64,000 bases of DNA. It comes from Stenotrophomonas rhizophila (GTDB lineage: Bacteria; Pseudomonadota; Gammaproteobacteria; Xanthomonadales; Xanthomonadaceae). The first letter of the stretch is position 1; each line of letters starts with the position of its first letter. The DNA lies in the NCBI RefSeq assembly GCF_007667275.1, contig NZ_VDQT01000003.1:495386-559385 (forward strand), written 5' to 3'. Both the position numbers and the translations under genes were made by a program. The notes beneath the pieces are model-generated. The model was not told the DNA's origin, did no database searches, and worked only from the letters and a program-made list of their open reading frames with translations. Of this stretch, positions 8,250-16,241 are shown piece by piece.

Positions 8250-8735
8250 TCAGAAGAACCAGGCGAAGGCGAAGATCCCCAGCATCGCGATCACCAGCGC
8301 CAGCTTGAGCGCGAACCCGAGCAGGATCCCCAGCCAGGTAGCCAGCCCGACCTTGGTCGAGCGCCCCAGTTCGCGGGTATGCCAGTACTCGCCCAGCAGG
8401 GCGCCCGCCAGCGGACCGGCAAACAGGCCGATGGGCATGAAGAACAGGCCGACGATGCTGCCGATGAAGGTGCCCCACAACGCCTTGCGGCTGGCGCCGA
8501 CGCGTTTGGCGCCGACCAGCGTGGCGATCACGTCCACCGCGAAGGACGCCAGGGTCAACAGCCCGAGCACGGTCAGCGGTACCCAGCCCACATGCACGAA
8601 GCCATCGCCCCAGGCAGCCACCAGCAATCCCGCGAAGACGAGCGGAATCCCTGGCAGCGCAGGCAGCACGATCCCGGCGATGCCGATCAGGACCAGGACA
8701 ACGGCGAGAACGTAAAAGATGAATGAAGAGTCCAT
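8250..8735 (-). CDS. DUF456 family membrane protein
   Basis: A 161-residue very hydrophobic protein matching the DUF456 pattern: N-terminal segment FYVLAVVLVLIGIAGIVLPALPGIPLVF, here described as two adjacent helices at about 5-45, a central glycine-rich pair (GTFIGSIVGLFF, GPLAGALLGEYW) at about 85-120, and a final helix at about 130-160. The function is unknown; it is an inner-membrane protein with about four to five segments. It is transcribed with pldA (135-base gap), though co-transcription is not certain. Confidence 0.85.
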   Translation of the reverse strand: MDSSFIFYVLAVVLVLIGIAGIVLPALPGIPLVFAGLLVAAWGDGFVHVGWVPLTVLGLLTLASFAVDVIATLVGAKRVGASRKALWGTFIGSIVGLFFMPIGLFAGPLAGALLGEYWHTRELGRSTKVGLATWLGILLGFALKLALVIAMLGIFAFAWFF

Positions 8736-8971
8736 GCGGCCAAGTATGGCAAAGGAAATGGGGTTGACATATCGGAATTAAGGCAGTTGCTTTTTCATTT
8801 TGCCCGGGTTAAGTTGCAGTCGCTGAGCTTGGCAAGGTCACCGTGGATCGTGGCCTGATGATGGTAGATCCTCAAGATCCGCTCCATCGATGCACCTCGC
8901 TTCCCCCTTGCTGTCAGCCGCCCGCAAAGGCGTATCCAACGACAAAGCAGAGATACCAGGGAGTAAGTGAG
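8736..8971 (+). promoter_or_regulatory. cold-shock gene promoter and long leader region
   Basis: The 236 bases before the cold-shock gene hold a perfect TTGACA (8764-8769) in an AT-rich patch, but no good -10 at 16-18 bases. A second option, TTGCTT (8787) with TTAAGT (8809), is weak. A leader of 150 bases or more is usual for cspA-type genes and can act as an RNA thermosensor; that is inference here. A good GGGAGT Shine-Dalgarno precedes the ATG. Confidence 0.4.
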
Positions 8972-9181
8972 ATGGCTGATCGTGAGAGCGGTACCGTGAA
9001 GTGGTTCAATGATGCCAAGGGCTTTGGTTTCATCAGCCGCGCCAACGGCGAAGACGTGTTCGTGCACTTCCGCGCCATTGAAACCCAAGGTTTCAAGAGC
9101 CTGAAGGAAGGGCAGGCGGTGAGCTTCGAAGTGGTGCAGGGCCAGAAGGGCCTGCAGGCCGACAAGGTCCAGCCGGCCTGA
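8972..9181 (+). CDS. cold-shock domain protein (CspA family)
   Basis: A 69-residue single cold-shock domain that binds single-stranded RNA or DNA and melts mRNA structure. RNP1 KGFGFI (16-21) and RNP2 DVFVHF (28-33) are intact, as is the opening GTVKWFND. The ATG at 8972 has GGGAGT about ten bases upstream; the frame is open for a further 43 codons upstream but that is leader sequence. It is followed by a strong terminator. Confidence 0.95.
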   Translation: MADRESGTVKWFNDAKGFGFISRANGEDVFVHFRAIETQGFKSLKEGQAVSFEVVQGQKGLQADKVQPA

Positions 9182-9212
9182 TCCAGTTGACCAGAACCGG
9201 CGCCTGACAACG

Positions 9213-9246
9213 AAGAAGGCCCGCGAAAGCGGGCCTTCTTTCTTGC
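9213..9246 (+). terminator. rho-independent terminator of the cold-shock gene
   Basis: AAGAAGGCCCGC-GAAA-GCGGGCCTTCTT followed by TTCTTG: a perfect 12-bp stem with a GAAA tetraloop. Being nearly symmetric it may also serve the convergent lipoprotein gene. Confidence 0.9.
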
Positions 9247-9265
9247 CTGTGCCAGCGTCGCTGGC

Positions 9266-9760
9266 TCAGCGGATGACCACCCGACCGTTGACTACGCGCA
9301 CGTAGGTGTTCTCGCGGATCCCGCCCAGGTCGCGCTGGTTGACCACCACGGTGCGGCCGTCGTCCATGCGCACGGTGATGTCGAAGGTGTCGCTGGTGAC
9401 GTTCTTCTGGATCTGGTTGCCGGCCAGCGCGCCACCCACCGCGCCTGCGGCCGCGGCGATGTTCTGGTTGCCCTTGCTGCCGCCGGTATGGTCGGAGATT
9501 TCATGCCCGGCCACCGCGCCGACCAGGCCGCCCAGGATCGCGCCGGTCGCGCTCGGTGCGGTGCGGCCGGAAGCCACCTGGTTGATCCGGGTCACGATGC
9601 CGCAGTCGGCGCAGCGGTTGGTGTTGTAGTTGCCACCGTTGTTGTAGCCGCTGTTGTTGTAACTGTTGTTGTAGCCGCCACCGCCGTACCCGGGCGAGGT
9701 GGCGCAGCCAGCCAGTGCGACGGTGGCAACGGCGGCTGCAGCAATGAGTTGGATCTTCAT
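9266..9760 (-). CDS. glycine-zipper 2TM lipoprotein (SlyB/17-kDa-antigen type)
   Basis: A 164-residue outer-membrane lipoprotein. The signal peptide ends in the lipobox LAGC (Cys18). A low-complexity Gly/Asn/Tyr linker follows (GYGGGGYNNSYNNSGYNN) at about 23-48. The glycine-zipper pair GAILGGLVGAVAGHEI and AGAVGGALAGNQIQKN lies at about 70-115. The C-terminal domain (FDITVRMDDGRTVVVNQRD...YVRVVNGRVVIR) resembles SlyB. These proteins influence outer-membrane integrity. The ATG at 9760 has a good AGGAG; the frame upstream of it lacks signal-peptide character. Confidence 0.9.
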   Translation of the reverse strand: MKIQLIAAAAVATVALAGCATSPGYGGGGYNNSYNNSGYNNGGNYNTNRCADCGIVTRINQVASGRTAPSATGAILGGLVGAVAGHEISDHTGGSKGNQNIAAAAGAVGGALAGNQIQKNVTSDTFDITVRMDDGRTVVVNQRDLGGIRENTYVRVVNGRVVIR

Positions 9761-9879
9761 GGTGGTTCTCCTGGCCAGAAGGGGTGGTCGAATGCGTCTG
9801 GGGCGCATGGCGCAGATCCTGTCCTGTGCTGCGTGAACAGGGCGCCAATCCAGTCCTCACTTCGTGGCTGGCAGATGAA

Positions 9880-10317
9880 TCAACGGAAATCCTGATGGCA
9901 GGCCTTGCAGTCGGCCTGGATCTTTTCCACCAGCGTGCCCATGGCCGCGCAGTCGGTCGGCGGGGCGGCGAGCGCGGTGTTGAGGGTCGCGCGCAGGCCG
10001 CTGGCATGCTGCTGGAACTGCGCGTTGTCGCGCAGGTCCGGGAAGGCCAGGTCCAGGTCGTTGGACAGCGAGCGCAGTGTCTGCAGGCGCGGCACGCTGT
10101 CGGCCAGGCTGCAGCGGTTCTGTGCCTGCGCGTCGCCGAGCAGGGCGACCTGGCGCTGCATCACCTGCATCAGGCTGCCGGGGAACGGATCCTGCCGCGC
10201 CTGGATCGCGCGCGACACCATCACCGTGGCGACCAGGCCCACGACCAGGCCCAGCCCGGCAACGAACAGATAGCGGTAGGCCGCGGACGGACGGCGGGTG
10301 GGGGCAGGCGTGTTCAT
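9880..10317 (-). CDS. membrane-anchored cytochrome c'-like protein
   Basis: A 145-residue protein with one N-terminal membrane segment (about 18-38, LFVAGLGLVVGLVATVMVS), a helical periplasmic region and a C-terminal heme-attachment motif CKACH (137-141) followed by QDFR. A heme site at the extreme C-terminus of a four-helix protein is the hallmark of cytochrome c', which binds NO or CO rather than carrying electrons in a chain. Cytochrome c' is usually soluble with a cleaved signal; here the anchor looks uncleaved. The extra Cys at about 95 (NRCSLAD) and 122 (TDCAAM) are unexplained. Divergent from tcdA. Confidence 0.75.
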   Translation of the reverse strand: MNTPAPTRRPSAAYRYLFVAGLGLVVGLVATVMVSRAIQARQDPFPGSLMQVMQRQVALLGDAQAQNRCSLADSVPRLQTLRSLSNDLDLAFPDLRDNAQFQQHASGLRATLNTALAAPPTDCAAMGTLVEKIQADCKACHQDFR

Positions 10318-10397
10318 CGCGGTGGCTTCCTTGTGGGTGGCTCGCTGCATCCTACCCGCGGCGCGTGGCGGGCGTACATGCCGGGCACCGGCCCGTC

Positions 10398-10403
10398 TAA
10401 AAT
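10398..10403 (+). promoter_or_regulatory. possible -10 element of tcdA (leaderless start)
   Basis: TAAAAT ends seven bases before the ATG at 10411. If used, transcription would begin at or next to that start codon, giving a leaderless mRNA. No Shine-Dalgarno is present, which fits. The -35 region shows no match. Confidence 0.35.
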
Positions 10404-10410
10404 GGCAGCC

Positions 10411-11202
10411 ATGAACGACGTATTGCGCGAACGCTTTGCCGGCATCGACCGGTTGTATGGAGTGGGCACCGTGGACCATCTGTCGCGCCGCCGGGTGGCG
10501 GTGGTCGGCATGGGCGGGGTCGGCTCGTGGGTGGTGGAAGCGCTGGCGCGCACGGCGGTGGGGCACCTGACCCTGATCGACGCCGACGATATCTGCGTCT
10601 CCAACACCAACCGCCAGCTGCCGGCCCTGGCCGGGCACTACGGGCGCAACAAGGCCGAGGCGATGGCCGAACGCTGCCGCGCGATCAACCCGGACATCGA
10701 GGTCGATGCGATTGCGTCGTTCCTGACCGTCTCGAACATGGAGGCGCTGCTGGACCGCGGCTTCGACCTGGTGATCGACGCCTGCGACAGTTTCCGGGTC
10801 AAGGTGGAAACCATCGCGTGGTGTCGCCGTCGCAAGCTGCCGATCCTGACCGTGGGCGCTGCCGGCGGCCGTACCGACCCCACCCTGGTCCGCATCCGCG
10901 ACGTGTCGCGGACCGAGCACGACGCGATGCTGGCGTTGATCCGCAAGAAACTGCGCAGCGACTTCAACTTCCCGAAGAACGCCTCGCGCTACTTCGGGGT
11001 GCCGGCGGTGTATTCGCTGGAGAACGTGAAATACCCGCAGGCCGATGGCAGCGTGTGCGGCGTGCGCCCGCAGCTGGGCGCCGATGCCGCGCTGAAGCTG
11101 GATTGCGGTGCCGGCCTGGGCGCGGCCACGCACATCACCGGTGCGTTTGCGTTCGCGGCGGTAGGCAAGGCGTTGGAGATGCTGCTGAAGAAGAAGCCGT
11201 AG
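10411..11202 (+). CDS. tcdA: tRNA threonylcarbamoyladenosine dehydratase
   Basis: A 263-residue E1-like enzyme that uses ATP to cyclise t6A37 of tRNA to ct6A. The nucleotide-binding loop is VVGMGGVGSW near residue 32, followed by LIDADDICVSNTNRQ (adenylation site). YPQADGSVCGV and the conserved C-terminal hydrophobic region are typical of TcdA/CsdL. Two in-frame ATGs compete (10402 and 10411); neither has a Shine-Dalgarno and the second fits a leaderless start. The TAG stop (11200-11202) is formed by the GTAG of a SMAG element. Confidence 0.92.
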   Translation: MNDVLRERFAGIDRLYGVGTVDHLSRRRVAVVGMGGVGSWVVEALARTAVGHLTLIDADDICVSNTNRQLPALAGHYGRNKAEAMAERCRAINPDIEVDAIASFLTVSNMEALLDRGFDLVIDACDSFRVKVETIAWCRRRKLPILTVGAAGGRTDPTLVRIRDVSRTEHDAMLALIRKKLRSDFNFPKNASRYFGVPAVYSLENVKYPQADGSVCGVRPQLGADAALKLDCGAGLGAATHITGAFAFAAVGKALEMLLKKKP

Positions 11203-11265
11203 AGCCACGCCCTGCGTGGCTGCTCTTCGCCGTATACCCCGCAGCCACGCAGGGCGTGGCTCTAC
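11199..11265. repeat. inverted SMAG pair overlapping two stop codons
   Basis: GTAG (11199-11202) + AGCCACGC-CCT-GCGTGGCT, and the mirror copy AGCCACGC-AGG-GCGTGGCT + CTAC (11243-11265). The left GTAG supplies the TAG stop of tcdA, and the right CTAC, read on the minus strand, supplies the TAG stop of tatD. The two copies can pair into one hairpin of about 67 bases acting at both 3' ends. Confidence 0.93.
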
Positions 11266-12026
11266 CGCAGGCCGAACAGCCTGCGTGCGTTTGCCGTGGT
11301 CTGCTCTGCAATCGCCTCGACCGGCTCGCCGCGCAGCCGCGCCACGGTTTCTGCAATCACCGTCAATCGCGCCGGCTCGTTGCGCTCGCCGCGGATGCCG
11401 GCGTCCGGCTGGTCCGGGGCGTCGGTTTCCAGCAGCAGCTGCTCCAATGGCAGCTGTGCCACCAGTCGCCGCAGGCGCTGCGCGCGGTCATAGGTCAGCG
11501 GCCCGCCGAGGCCGACCAGGAAACCCAGCTTGTGCAGCTGCGCGGCCTGTTCCGGGCTGCCCGGGAAACTGTGGATCACCCCGCGCAGGCCGCCCACCTG
11601 TTTGATTGCGGCGATCACCGCATCCACCGCGCGCCGCGCATGCACGATCACCGGCAGGTCGAACGCGCGGGCGATCCGCAGTTGCCCGTCGAAATAGAAC
11701 TGCTGCTGGTCGGCATCCAGGCCATCGACGAAGAAATCCAGCCCACATTCGCCCACCGCGCAGGGACGCTCGCGGGCGATCCATTCGCGCAGCTGGTCCA
11801 GGTGCTCCGGCCGGTGCTGGTCGAGGAACATCGGGTGCAGCCCGTAGGCGGGGAACAGTCCCTCGGCGAGCCGCGCGCTGTCGCGCAGCTTGGGCCAGCT
11901 GGCGGCGGTCACCGCCGGCAGCACCTGCGCATGCACGCCCACGGCCTGCGCGCGCGCGATGACCTGCGCACGATCGTGGTCGAATTCGTCGGCGTCCAGG
12001 TGGCAGTGGCTGTCGAACAGGTTCAC
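11262..12026 (-). CDS. tatD: TatD family metal-dependent DNase
   Basis: A 254-residue TIM-barrel hydrolase with 3'-5' exonuclease or deacylase-type activity on nucleic acids. Metal ligands are visible in DSHCHLD (5-11), GECGLDF, VHARRAVD and ETDAPDQ. It starts with GTG at 12026, overlapping the upstream small gene by four bases (GTGA), so the two are translationally coupled. The TAG stop lies in the SMAG pair. TatD against YcfH/YjjV-type paralogues cannot be separated with certainty. Confidence 0.9.
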   Translation of the reverse strand: MNLFDSHCHLDADEFDHDRAQVIARAQAVGVHAQVLPAVTAASWPKLRDSARLAEGLFPAYGLHPMFLDQHRPEHLDQLREWIARERPCAVGECGLDFFVDGLDADQQQFYFDGQLRIARAFDLPVIVHARRAVDAVIAAIKQVGGLRGVIHSFPGSPEQAAQLHKLGFLVGLGGPLTYDRAQRLRRLVAQLPLEQLLLETDAPDQPDAGIRGERNEPARLTVIAETVARLRGEPVEAIAEQTTANARRLFGLR

Positions 12027-12244
12027 GCGTCGCGCCGGTCCAGGCGCGGGGGCAGGGTGTCGCTGCGACGTTTCCAGTTGGCCAGCAGCAGGGTGCCCAG
12101 CCCGAACAGGATTTCATCCACGAACGGAATCGGGTCTGGAATGAACAAGGTCACTGCAAACAGCGCGGCGGTGACCTTGAACAGCGTGGGGTAGCGCAGT
12201 CCGCGCGCCCACTTCATGACTGGCAGCAGCAGGGGACCGGGCAT
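12023..12244 (-). CDS. small membrane protein, DUF6116-like
   Basis: A 73-residue protein with a short amphipathic start (MPGPLLLPVMKWARGLRYPT), one or two membrane stretches (about 18-55, FKVTAALFAVTLFIPDPIP and DEILFGLGTLLLANW) and a basic tail. The pattern IPDPIPFVDEILFGLGTLLL is one I associate with the DUF6116 family of Xanthomonadaceae; the function is unknown. The ATG at 12244 has GAGGAG upstream. It overlaps tatD by four bases, so it is the first gene of a two-gene operon. Confidence 0.75.
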   Translation of the reverse strand: MPGPLLLPVMKWARGLRYPTLFKVTAALFAVTLFIPDPIPFVDEILFGLGTLLLANWKRRSDTLPPRLDRRDA

Positions 12245-12405
12245 CGCACTCTCCTCGACAGATGATGTAAACGCTATCACGAGCCCTGCGACGACAGAAC
12301 CTGAATGGGTAAGTGAGGTGTATGCGTCATGTGGAGATTCTGTTCAGGGAGTGCATGCTGGAATCCGCATCAAGAACGTTGCGGATCGTCCGCAGGGAGT
12401 CGGTT

Positions 12406-13230
12406 ATGAAAAGCACAACTACTACTGTCCTGGTCGCTGCGGGCGCCCTGCTGGTGGGTGGCATCGCCACCGCCGCCTTCATGAAAAGCGGTAACCCTGC
12501 CGACCCGGTTACTGCCGCGCAGACCCGCCCGAACCTCGACACGACGCCGCTCGCCGATGACGGTGCGCTCACCGACAACGTCGCCGTGGACAAGGCCGGT
12601 CGCCTGGAATACGCCGACGTGGTCAAGGTCGATCCACTGACCCAGAAGGAAAAGGCCTACGCCACCGTGATCGGCACCGAGCCGGTGCGCGAAACCTCGA
12701 CCACGCAGACCCCGCATGAAGTCTGCGAGGACGTGGTGGTGCAGGAGCGCCTGCCCGAGCGCGACGGCAACGTCGGCGGCACCGTGGCCGGTGCGGTCAT
12801 TGGTGGCCTGCTCGGCAACCAGGTCGGCGGTGGCAACGGCCGCAAGGCGGCCACCGCGGCCGGCGCCGTGGCCGGTGGCATGATCGGCAACCAGGTCGAC
12901 AAGCGCCACGTCGGCGGCCGCGTGGTCAACCGTACCGAGCGCCAGTGCCACACTGAAACGGCCACCTCCGAGTCGACCAAGGTCACCGGCTACAACGTGA
13001 CCTACCGCAACGAAGATGGCACCACCGGCACCATGCGCATGGCCAGCAAGCCGGGCAACCGCATCGCCATGGGCACCACCAATGCGGTGACCGGTTACAA
13101 CGTGACCTACCGCTACGATGGCGTCGAAAAGACCGTCAAGATGGCCAACAAGCCGGCCAGCGACCGCCTGCCGGTGGTGGATGGCCAGCTGGTCACCCAG
13201 ACCGCCGCGCTGGATACCAACCAGCAGTAG
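12406..13230 (+). CDS. glycine-zipper 2TM protein with duplicated C-terminal motif
   Basis: A 274-residue envelope protein. An N-terminal signal anchor lies at about 5-27 (VLVAAGALLVGGIATAAF). The glycine zipper (GGTVAGAVIGGLLGNQVG and TAAGAVAGGMIGNQVD) is at about 122-165. C-terminally there are two copies of VTGYNVTYR followed by a KP-containing turn (about 195-222 and 232-260), an internal duplication. The ATG at 12406 has AGGGAG six bases upstream. It ends in a strong terminator and is probably an outer-membrane or periplasmic protein; the exact role is not known. Confidence 0.85.
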   Translation: MKSTTTTVLVAAGALLVGGIATAAFMKSGNPADPVTAAQTRPNLDTTPLADDGALTDNVAVDKAGRLEYADVVKVDPLTQKEKAYATVIGTEPVRETSTTQTPHEVCEDVVVQERLPERDGNVGGTVAGAVIGGLLGNQVGGGNGRKAATAAGAVAGGMIGNQVDKRHVGGRVVNRTERQCHTETATSESTKVTGYNVTYRNEDGTTGTMRMASKPGNRIAMGTTNAVTGYNVTYRYDGVEKTVKMANKPASDRLPVVDGQLVTQTAALDTNQQ

Positions 13231-13254
13231 CGCCGGACCCTGCCCGGCAACCCT

Positions 13255-13287
13255 GGAAAGGCCGGCATCTTGCCGGCCTTTTCCGTT
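13255..13287 (+). terminator. rho-independent terminator
   Basis: GGAAAGGCCGGCA-TCT-TGCCGGCCTTTTCC then GTTCT; an 11-bp or longer stem with a T-rich 3' arm, 25 bases after the glycine-zipper gene. Confidence 0.85.
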
Positions 13288-13326
13288 CTGCGAGAATCGG
13301 TCCCGGCTTACCCACGGGACACCCGC

Positions 13327-13869
13327 ATGAGCATCTTCGACCTGCGCCTGGAAACCGACCGGCTGATCCTGCGCCCGCCGCGCGCGGAGGACTTCGACGC
13401 CTTCCTCGCGTTCTGCACCGATCCGCAGGTGATGCAGCACCTGGGCGGGGTGCAGGCCCCGTCCCAGGCCTGGCGCAGTTTCAGCTGCCTGGCGGGCAGC
13501 TGGCATCTGTATGGCTTCTCGATGTTCTCGGTGATCGAGAAAAGCACGGGCGACTGGGTGGGCCGCATGGGGCCGTGGCAGCCGCTGGACTGGCCGGGGA
13601 CCGAAGTGGGCTGGAGCATCCGCCACGCCAGCTGGGGCAGGGGCTACGCACCGGAGGCCGCGGTGGCCGCCATCGACTGGGCGTTCGACACGCTGGGGTG
13701 GGACGAGGTGATCCACACCATCGACGCGGCGAACGAAAACTCCAAGGTCGTCGCGCGCAAACTTGGCAGCCGCCTGCTGCGGATCGGCGAGCTGCCGCCG
13801 CCGCACGACGGCAAGCCGATCGAGATCTGGGGGCAGTCGCGGCAGCAATGGAGGGCCCGGGCGGGCTAG
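13327..13869 (+). CDS. GNAT family N-acetyltransferase (RimJ/RimL-like)
   Basis: A 180-residue acetyl-CoA-dependent acyltransferase. It opens with LETDRLILRPPRAEDFDAF, typical of the RimJ/RimL subgroup. The acetyl-CoA loop is WGRGYAPEAAVAAIDWAF (about 98-116) and the conserved IDAANENSKVVARKLG follows at about 138-153. The substrate (protein N-terminus, amino acid or small molecule) is not readable. The ATG at 13327 starts MSIFDLRLETDRL. It lies 89 bases upstream of the fused E1 gene in the same direction, so it could be co-transcribed with the E1-amidotransferase pair. Confidence 0.88.
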   Translation: MSIFDLRLETDRLILRPPRAEDFDAFLAFCTDPQVMQHLGGVQAPSQAWRSFSCLAGSWHLYGFSMFSVIEKSTGDWVGRMGPWQPLDWPGTEVGWSIRHASWGRGYAPEAAVAAIDWAFDTLGWDEVIHTIDAANENSKVVARKLGSRLLRIGELPPPHDGKPIEIWGQSRQQWRARAG

Positions 13870-13958
13870 CCAGGTTTTGTGCACCTGCGCTTGGCAAGCA
13901 GCGCCGGTTGCGGCGATGCTCGGCGCGGTCGTCCGTTCGGCTCTGCTGGAGGGTGTGC

Positions 13959-16238
13959 ATGGTTGCCGTGGTTCCCGATCCGATTCCCGCGCGCATGAAG
14001 GCCCTGAACCGGGCCGAGATCTGCGACGTCAATTTCATCGAGTTCGTCCGCCAGTGGCACGGCGAGCCCCGCGCGCGGCCGGCACCGGATGCGCCGATCG
14101 TTCCCGGCAGCAGCCTGGACGCGCAAGGCTTCGACGCGCTGCTCGACTCGCAGCTGGCTAGCCGCCACCTGGACCTGATGGCGCGCGTGCTGCGGGTGCA
14201 GAACAAGGTCTTCTACACCATCGGGTCGTCCGGCCATGAGGGCAATGCGCTGGTGGCGCGGCTGGCACGGCATACCGATCCGGCGTTCCTGCACTACCGC
14301 TCCGGCGCGTTCATGGCCGAGCGCTTCCGCCAGCTGCCGGGCATGGATCCGGTCATGGACGCGGCGCTGTCGTTCGCGGCCAGCCGCGACGACCCCGCCA
14401 GCGGCGGTCGGCACAAGGTGTGGGGCAGCAAGCCGCTGTGGGTGCTGCCGCAGACGTCCACCATCGCCTCGCACCTGCCCAAGGCGCTGGGCACGGCGCT
14501 GGCAATCGAAACCGCGCGGCGCATCGGCCACCGCCTGCCGATTCCGGACGACAGCGTGGTGATCTGCTCCTTCGGCGACGCCTCTGCCAACCACGCCACC
14601 GCACAGACCGCATTCAACACCGCCGCCTGGGCGGCCTACCAGCGGCTGCCGGCGCCGGTGCTGTTCGTGTGCGAGGACAACGGCATCGGCATTTCGGTGA
14701 AGACCCCCGATGGCTGGATCGCCGACAGCTTCAGCCACCGTCCCGGCCTGGACTATTTCTTCGCCGATGGCCTGGATCTGGCGGGCGGCCATGCGCAGGT
14801 CCAGCGCGCGCTGTCGCACTGCCGCAGCACCCGGCGACCGACCTTCCTGCACCTGCGCACGACCCGTCTGATGGGACACGCCGGCACCGATTTCGAGATC
14901 GAGTGGCGGCCGCTGGCCGAGCTGTGCGCGGCAGAGGCGGCGGACCCGCTGCTGCGTTCGGCGCAGATCGCGCTGGAATCGGGCTGGCTCACCGCAGCGC
15001 AGCTGCTCGAGCGTTACGAAGCCATGCGCGCGCGCTGCTTTGCCGCCGCCGAGGCGGCCGACCAGCGGCCCAGGTTGCACGCGCTGGCCGAAGTGATGGC
15101 GCCACTGGCGCCGTACAGTCCCGCCGCGGTAAACGCCGAAGCCTGCCGAGTCCCCGCCGCCGACGCGCGCGAGGCGGTGTTCGGCGGTGCCGCGCAACTG
15201 CCCGAGCGGCAGCCGCCGCGGCACCTGGCGATCCAGATCAACCAGGCCCTGCACGACCTGCTGTGCAAGTACCCCGAGTCGCTGCTGTTCGGCGAGGACG
15301 TGGCGCAGAAAGGCGGCGTGTATACGGTCAGCAAGGGGCTGTTGAAGGCGTTCGGGCCGCGCCGCGTGTTCAACACGCTGCTGGATGAAACCATGATCCT
15401 GGGCATGGCCCAGGGCCTGGCCAACCTGGGCATGCTGCCGATCCCGGAAATCCAGTACCTGGCCTACCTGCACAATGCCGCCGACCAGCTGCGCGGCGAA
15501 GCCTGTTCGCTGCAGTTCTTCTCCAACGACCAGTTCCGCAACCCGATGCTGGTGCGCATCGCCGGGTTGGGCTACCAGAAGGGCTTCGGCGGGCATTTCC
15601 ACAACGACAATTCGATTGCCGCGCTGCGTGACATTCCCGGACTGGTGGTGGGCTGCCCCTCGCGCGGCGACGACGCGGCGATGATGCTGCGCACGCTGGC
15701 GGCGCTGGCCCGGGTGGATGGGCGGGTGGCGGTCTTCCTCGAGCCCATCGCGCTGTACATGAGCAAGGACCTGCACGACCCCGGCGACGGGCAATGGCTG
15801 TTCGCCTACCCGCCGCCGGACCAGGCGCTGGTGCTGGGCGAGGGCCGGGTGTACGCCGCCGAGGCCAGCGACCTAGTCATCTTCACCTATGGCAACGGGG
15901 TACCGATGAGCCTGCGCGCGGCGCGCCGCATCGAGGCCGAGCTGGGCTGGCAGGTGCGCGTGGTCGACCTGCGCTGGCTGGTGCCGCTCAACGCCGGCTT
16001 CATCGCCGGACAGGCCGCGGACGCACGCCGGGTGCTGGTGGTGGACGAGGGCCGGCACAGCGCCGGGGTGGGCGAGGGCATCCTCACCGCGCTGGTAGAA
16101 GCCGGGCTGGGGCACCTGCCGCTGCAGCGGGTGAGCGGCGCGGACACCTATACGCCGCTGGCGGGGGCAGCATTGTGCGTGCTTCCAAGCGACAATGCGG
16201 TGGTAAGCGCCGCGCGGGTGTTGGCGCAGGACCATTGA
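13959..16238 (+). CDS. fused alpha-beta E1 2-oxoacid dehydrogenase (ThDP-dependent)
   Basis: A 759-residue protein joining the alpha (about 70-400) and beta (about 430-759) halves of a 2-oxoisovalerate/acetoin-type E1. The alpha part has YRSGAFMAERF, the ThDP/Mg motif as SFGDASANHATAQTAFN near 203 (canonical GDG reads GDA here) and a loop RLMGHAGTD. The beta part has LLFGEDVAQKGGVYTVSKG, the catalytic-Glu block DETMILGMAQGLANLG near 475 and VVDLRWLVPLN. ATG 13959 follows GGAGGG. No E2 or E3 gene is adjacent. Three bases separate it from the amidotransferase gene, so they form one operon. The natural substrate and E2 partner are unknown. Confidence 0.85.
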   Translation: MVAVVPDPIPARMKALNRAEICDVNFIEFVRQWHGEPRARPAPDAPIVPGSSLDAQGFDALLDSQLASRHLDLMARVLRVQNKVFYTIGSSGHEGNALVARLARHTDPAFLHYRSGAFMAERFRQLPGMDPVMDAALSFAASRDDPASGGRHKVWGSKPLWVLPQTSTIASHLPKALGTALAIETARRIGHRLPIPDDSVVICSFGDASANHATAQTAFNTAAWAAYQRLPAPVLFVCEDNGIGISVKTPDGWIADSFSHRPGLDYFFADGLDLAGGHAQVQRALSHCRSTRRPTFLHLRTTRLMGHAGTDFEIEWRPLAELCAAEAADPLLRSAQIALESGWLTAAQLLERYEAMRARCFAAAEAADQRPRLHALAEVMAPLAPYSPAAVNAEACRVPAADAREAVFGGAAQLPERQPPRHLAIQINQALHDLLCKYPESLLFGEDVAQKGGVYTVSKGLLKAFGPRRVFNTLLDETMILGMAQGLANLGMLPIPEIQYLAYLHNAADQLRGEACSLQFFSNDQFRNPMLVRIAGLGYQKGFGGHFHNDNSIAALRDIPGLVVGCPSRGDDAAMMLRTLAALARVDGRVAVFLEPIALYMSKDLHDPGDGQWLFAYPPPDQALVLGEGRVYAAEASDLVIFTYGNGVPMSLRAARRIEAELGWQVRVVDLRWLVPLNAGFIAGQAADARRVLVVDEGRHSAGVGEGILTALVEAGLGHLPLQRVSGADTYTPLAGAALCVLPSDNAVVSAARVLAQDH

Positions 16239-16241
16239 CGC

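Noticed and set aside
13959..16238. Pyruvate dehydrogenase E1 rather than branched-chain type
   Set aside because: Gammaproteobacterial AceE is a homodimeric, single-chain type of different sequence; the alpha-plus-beta fusion order and motifs match the 2-oxoisovalerate/acetoin group.
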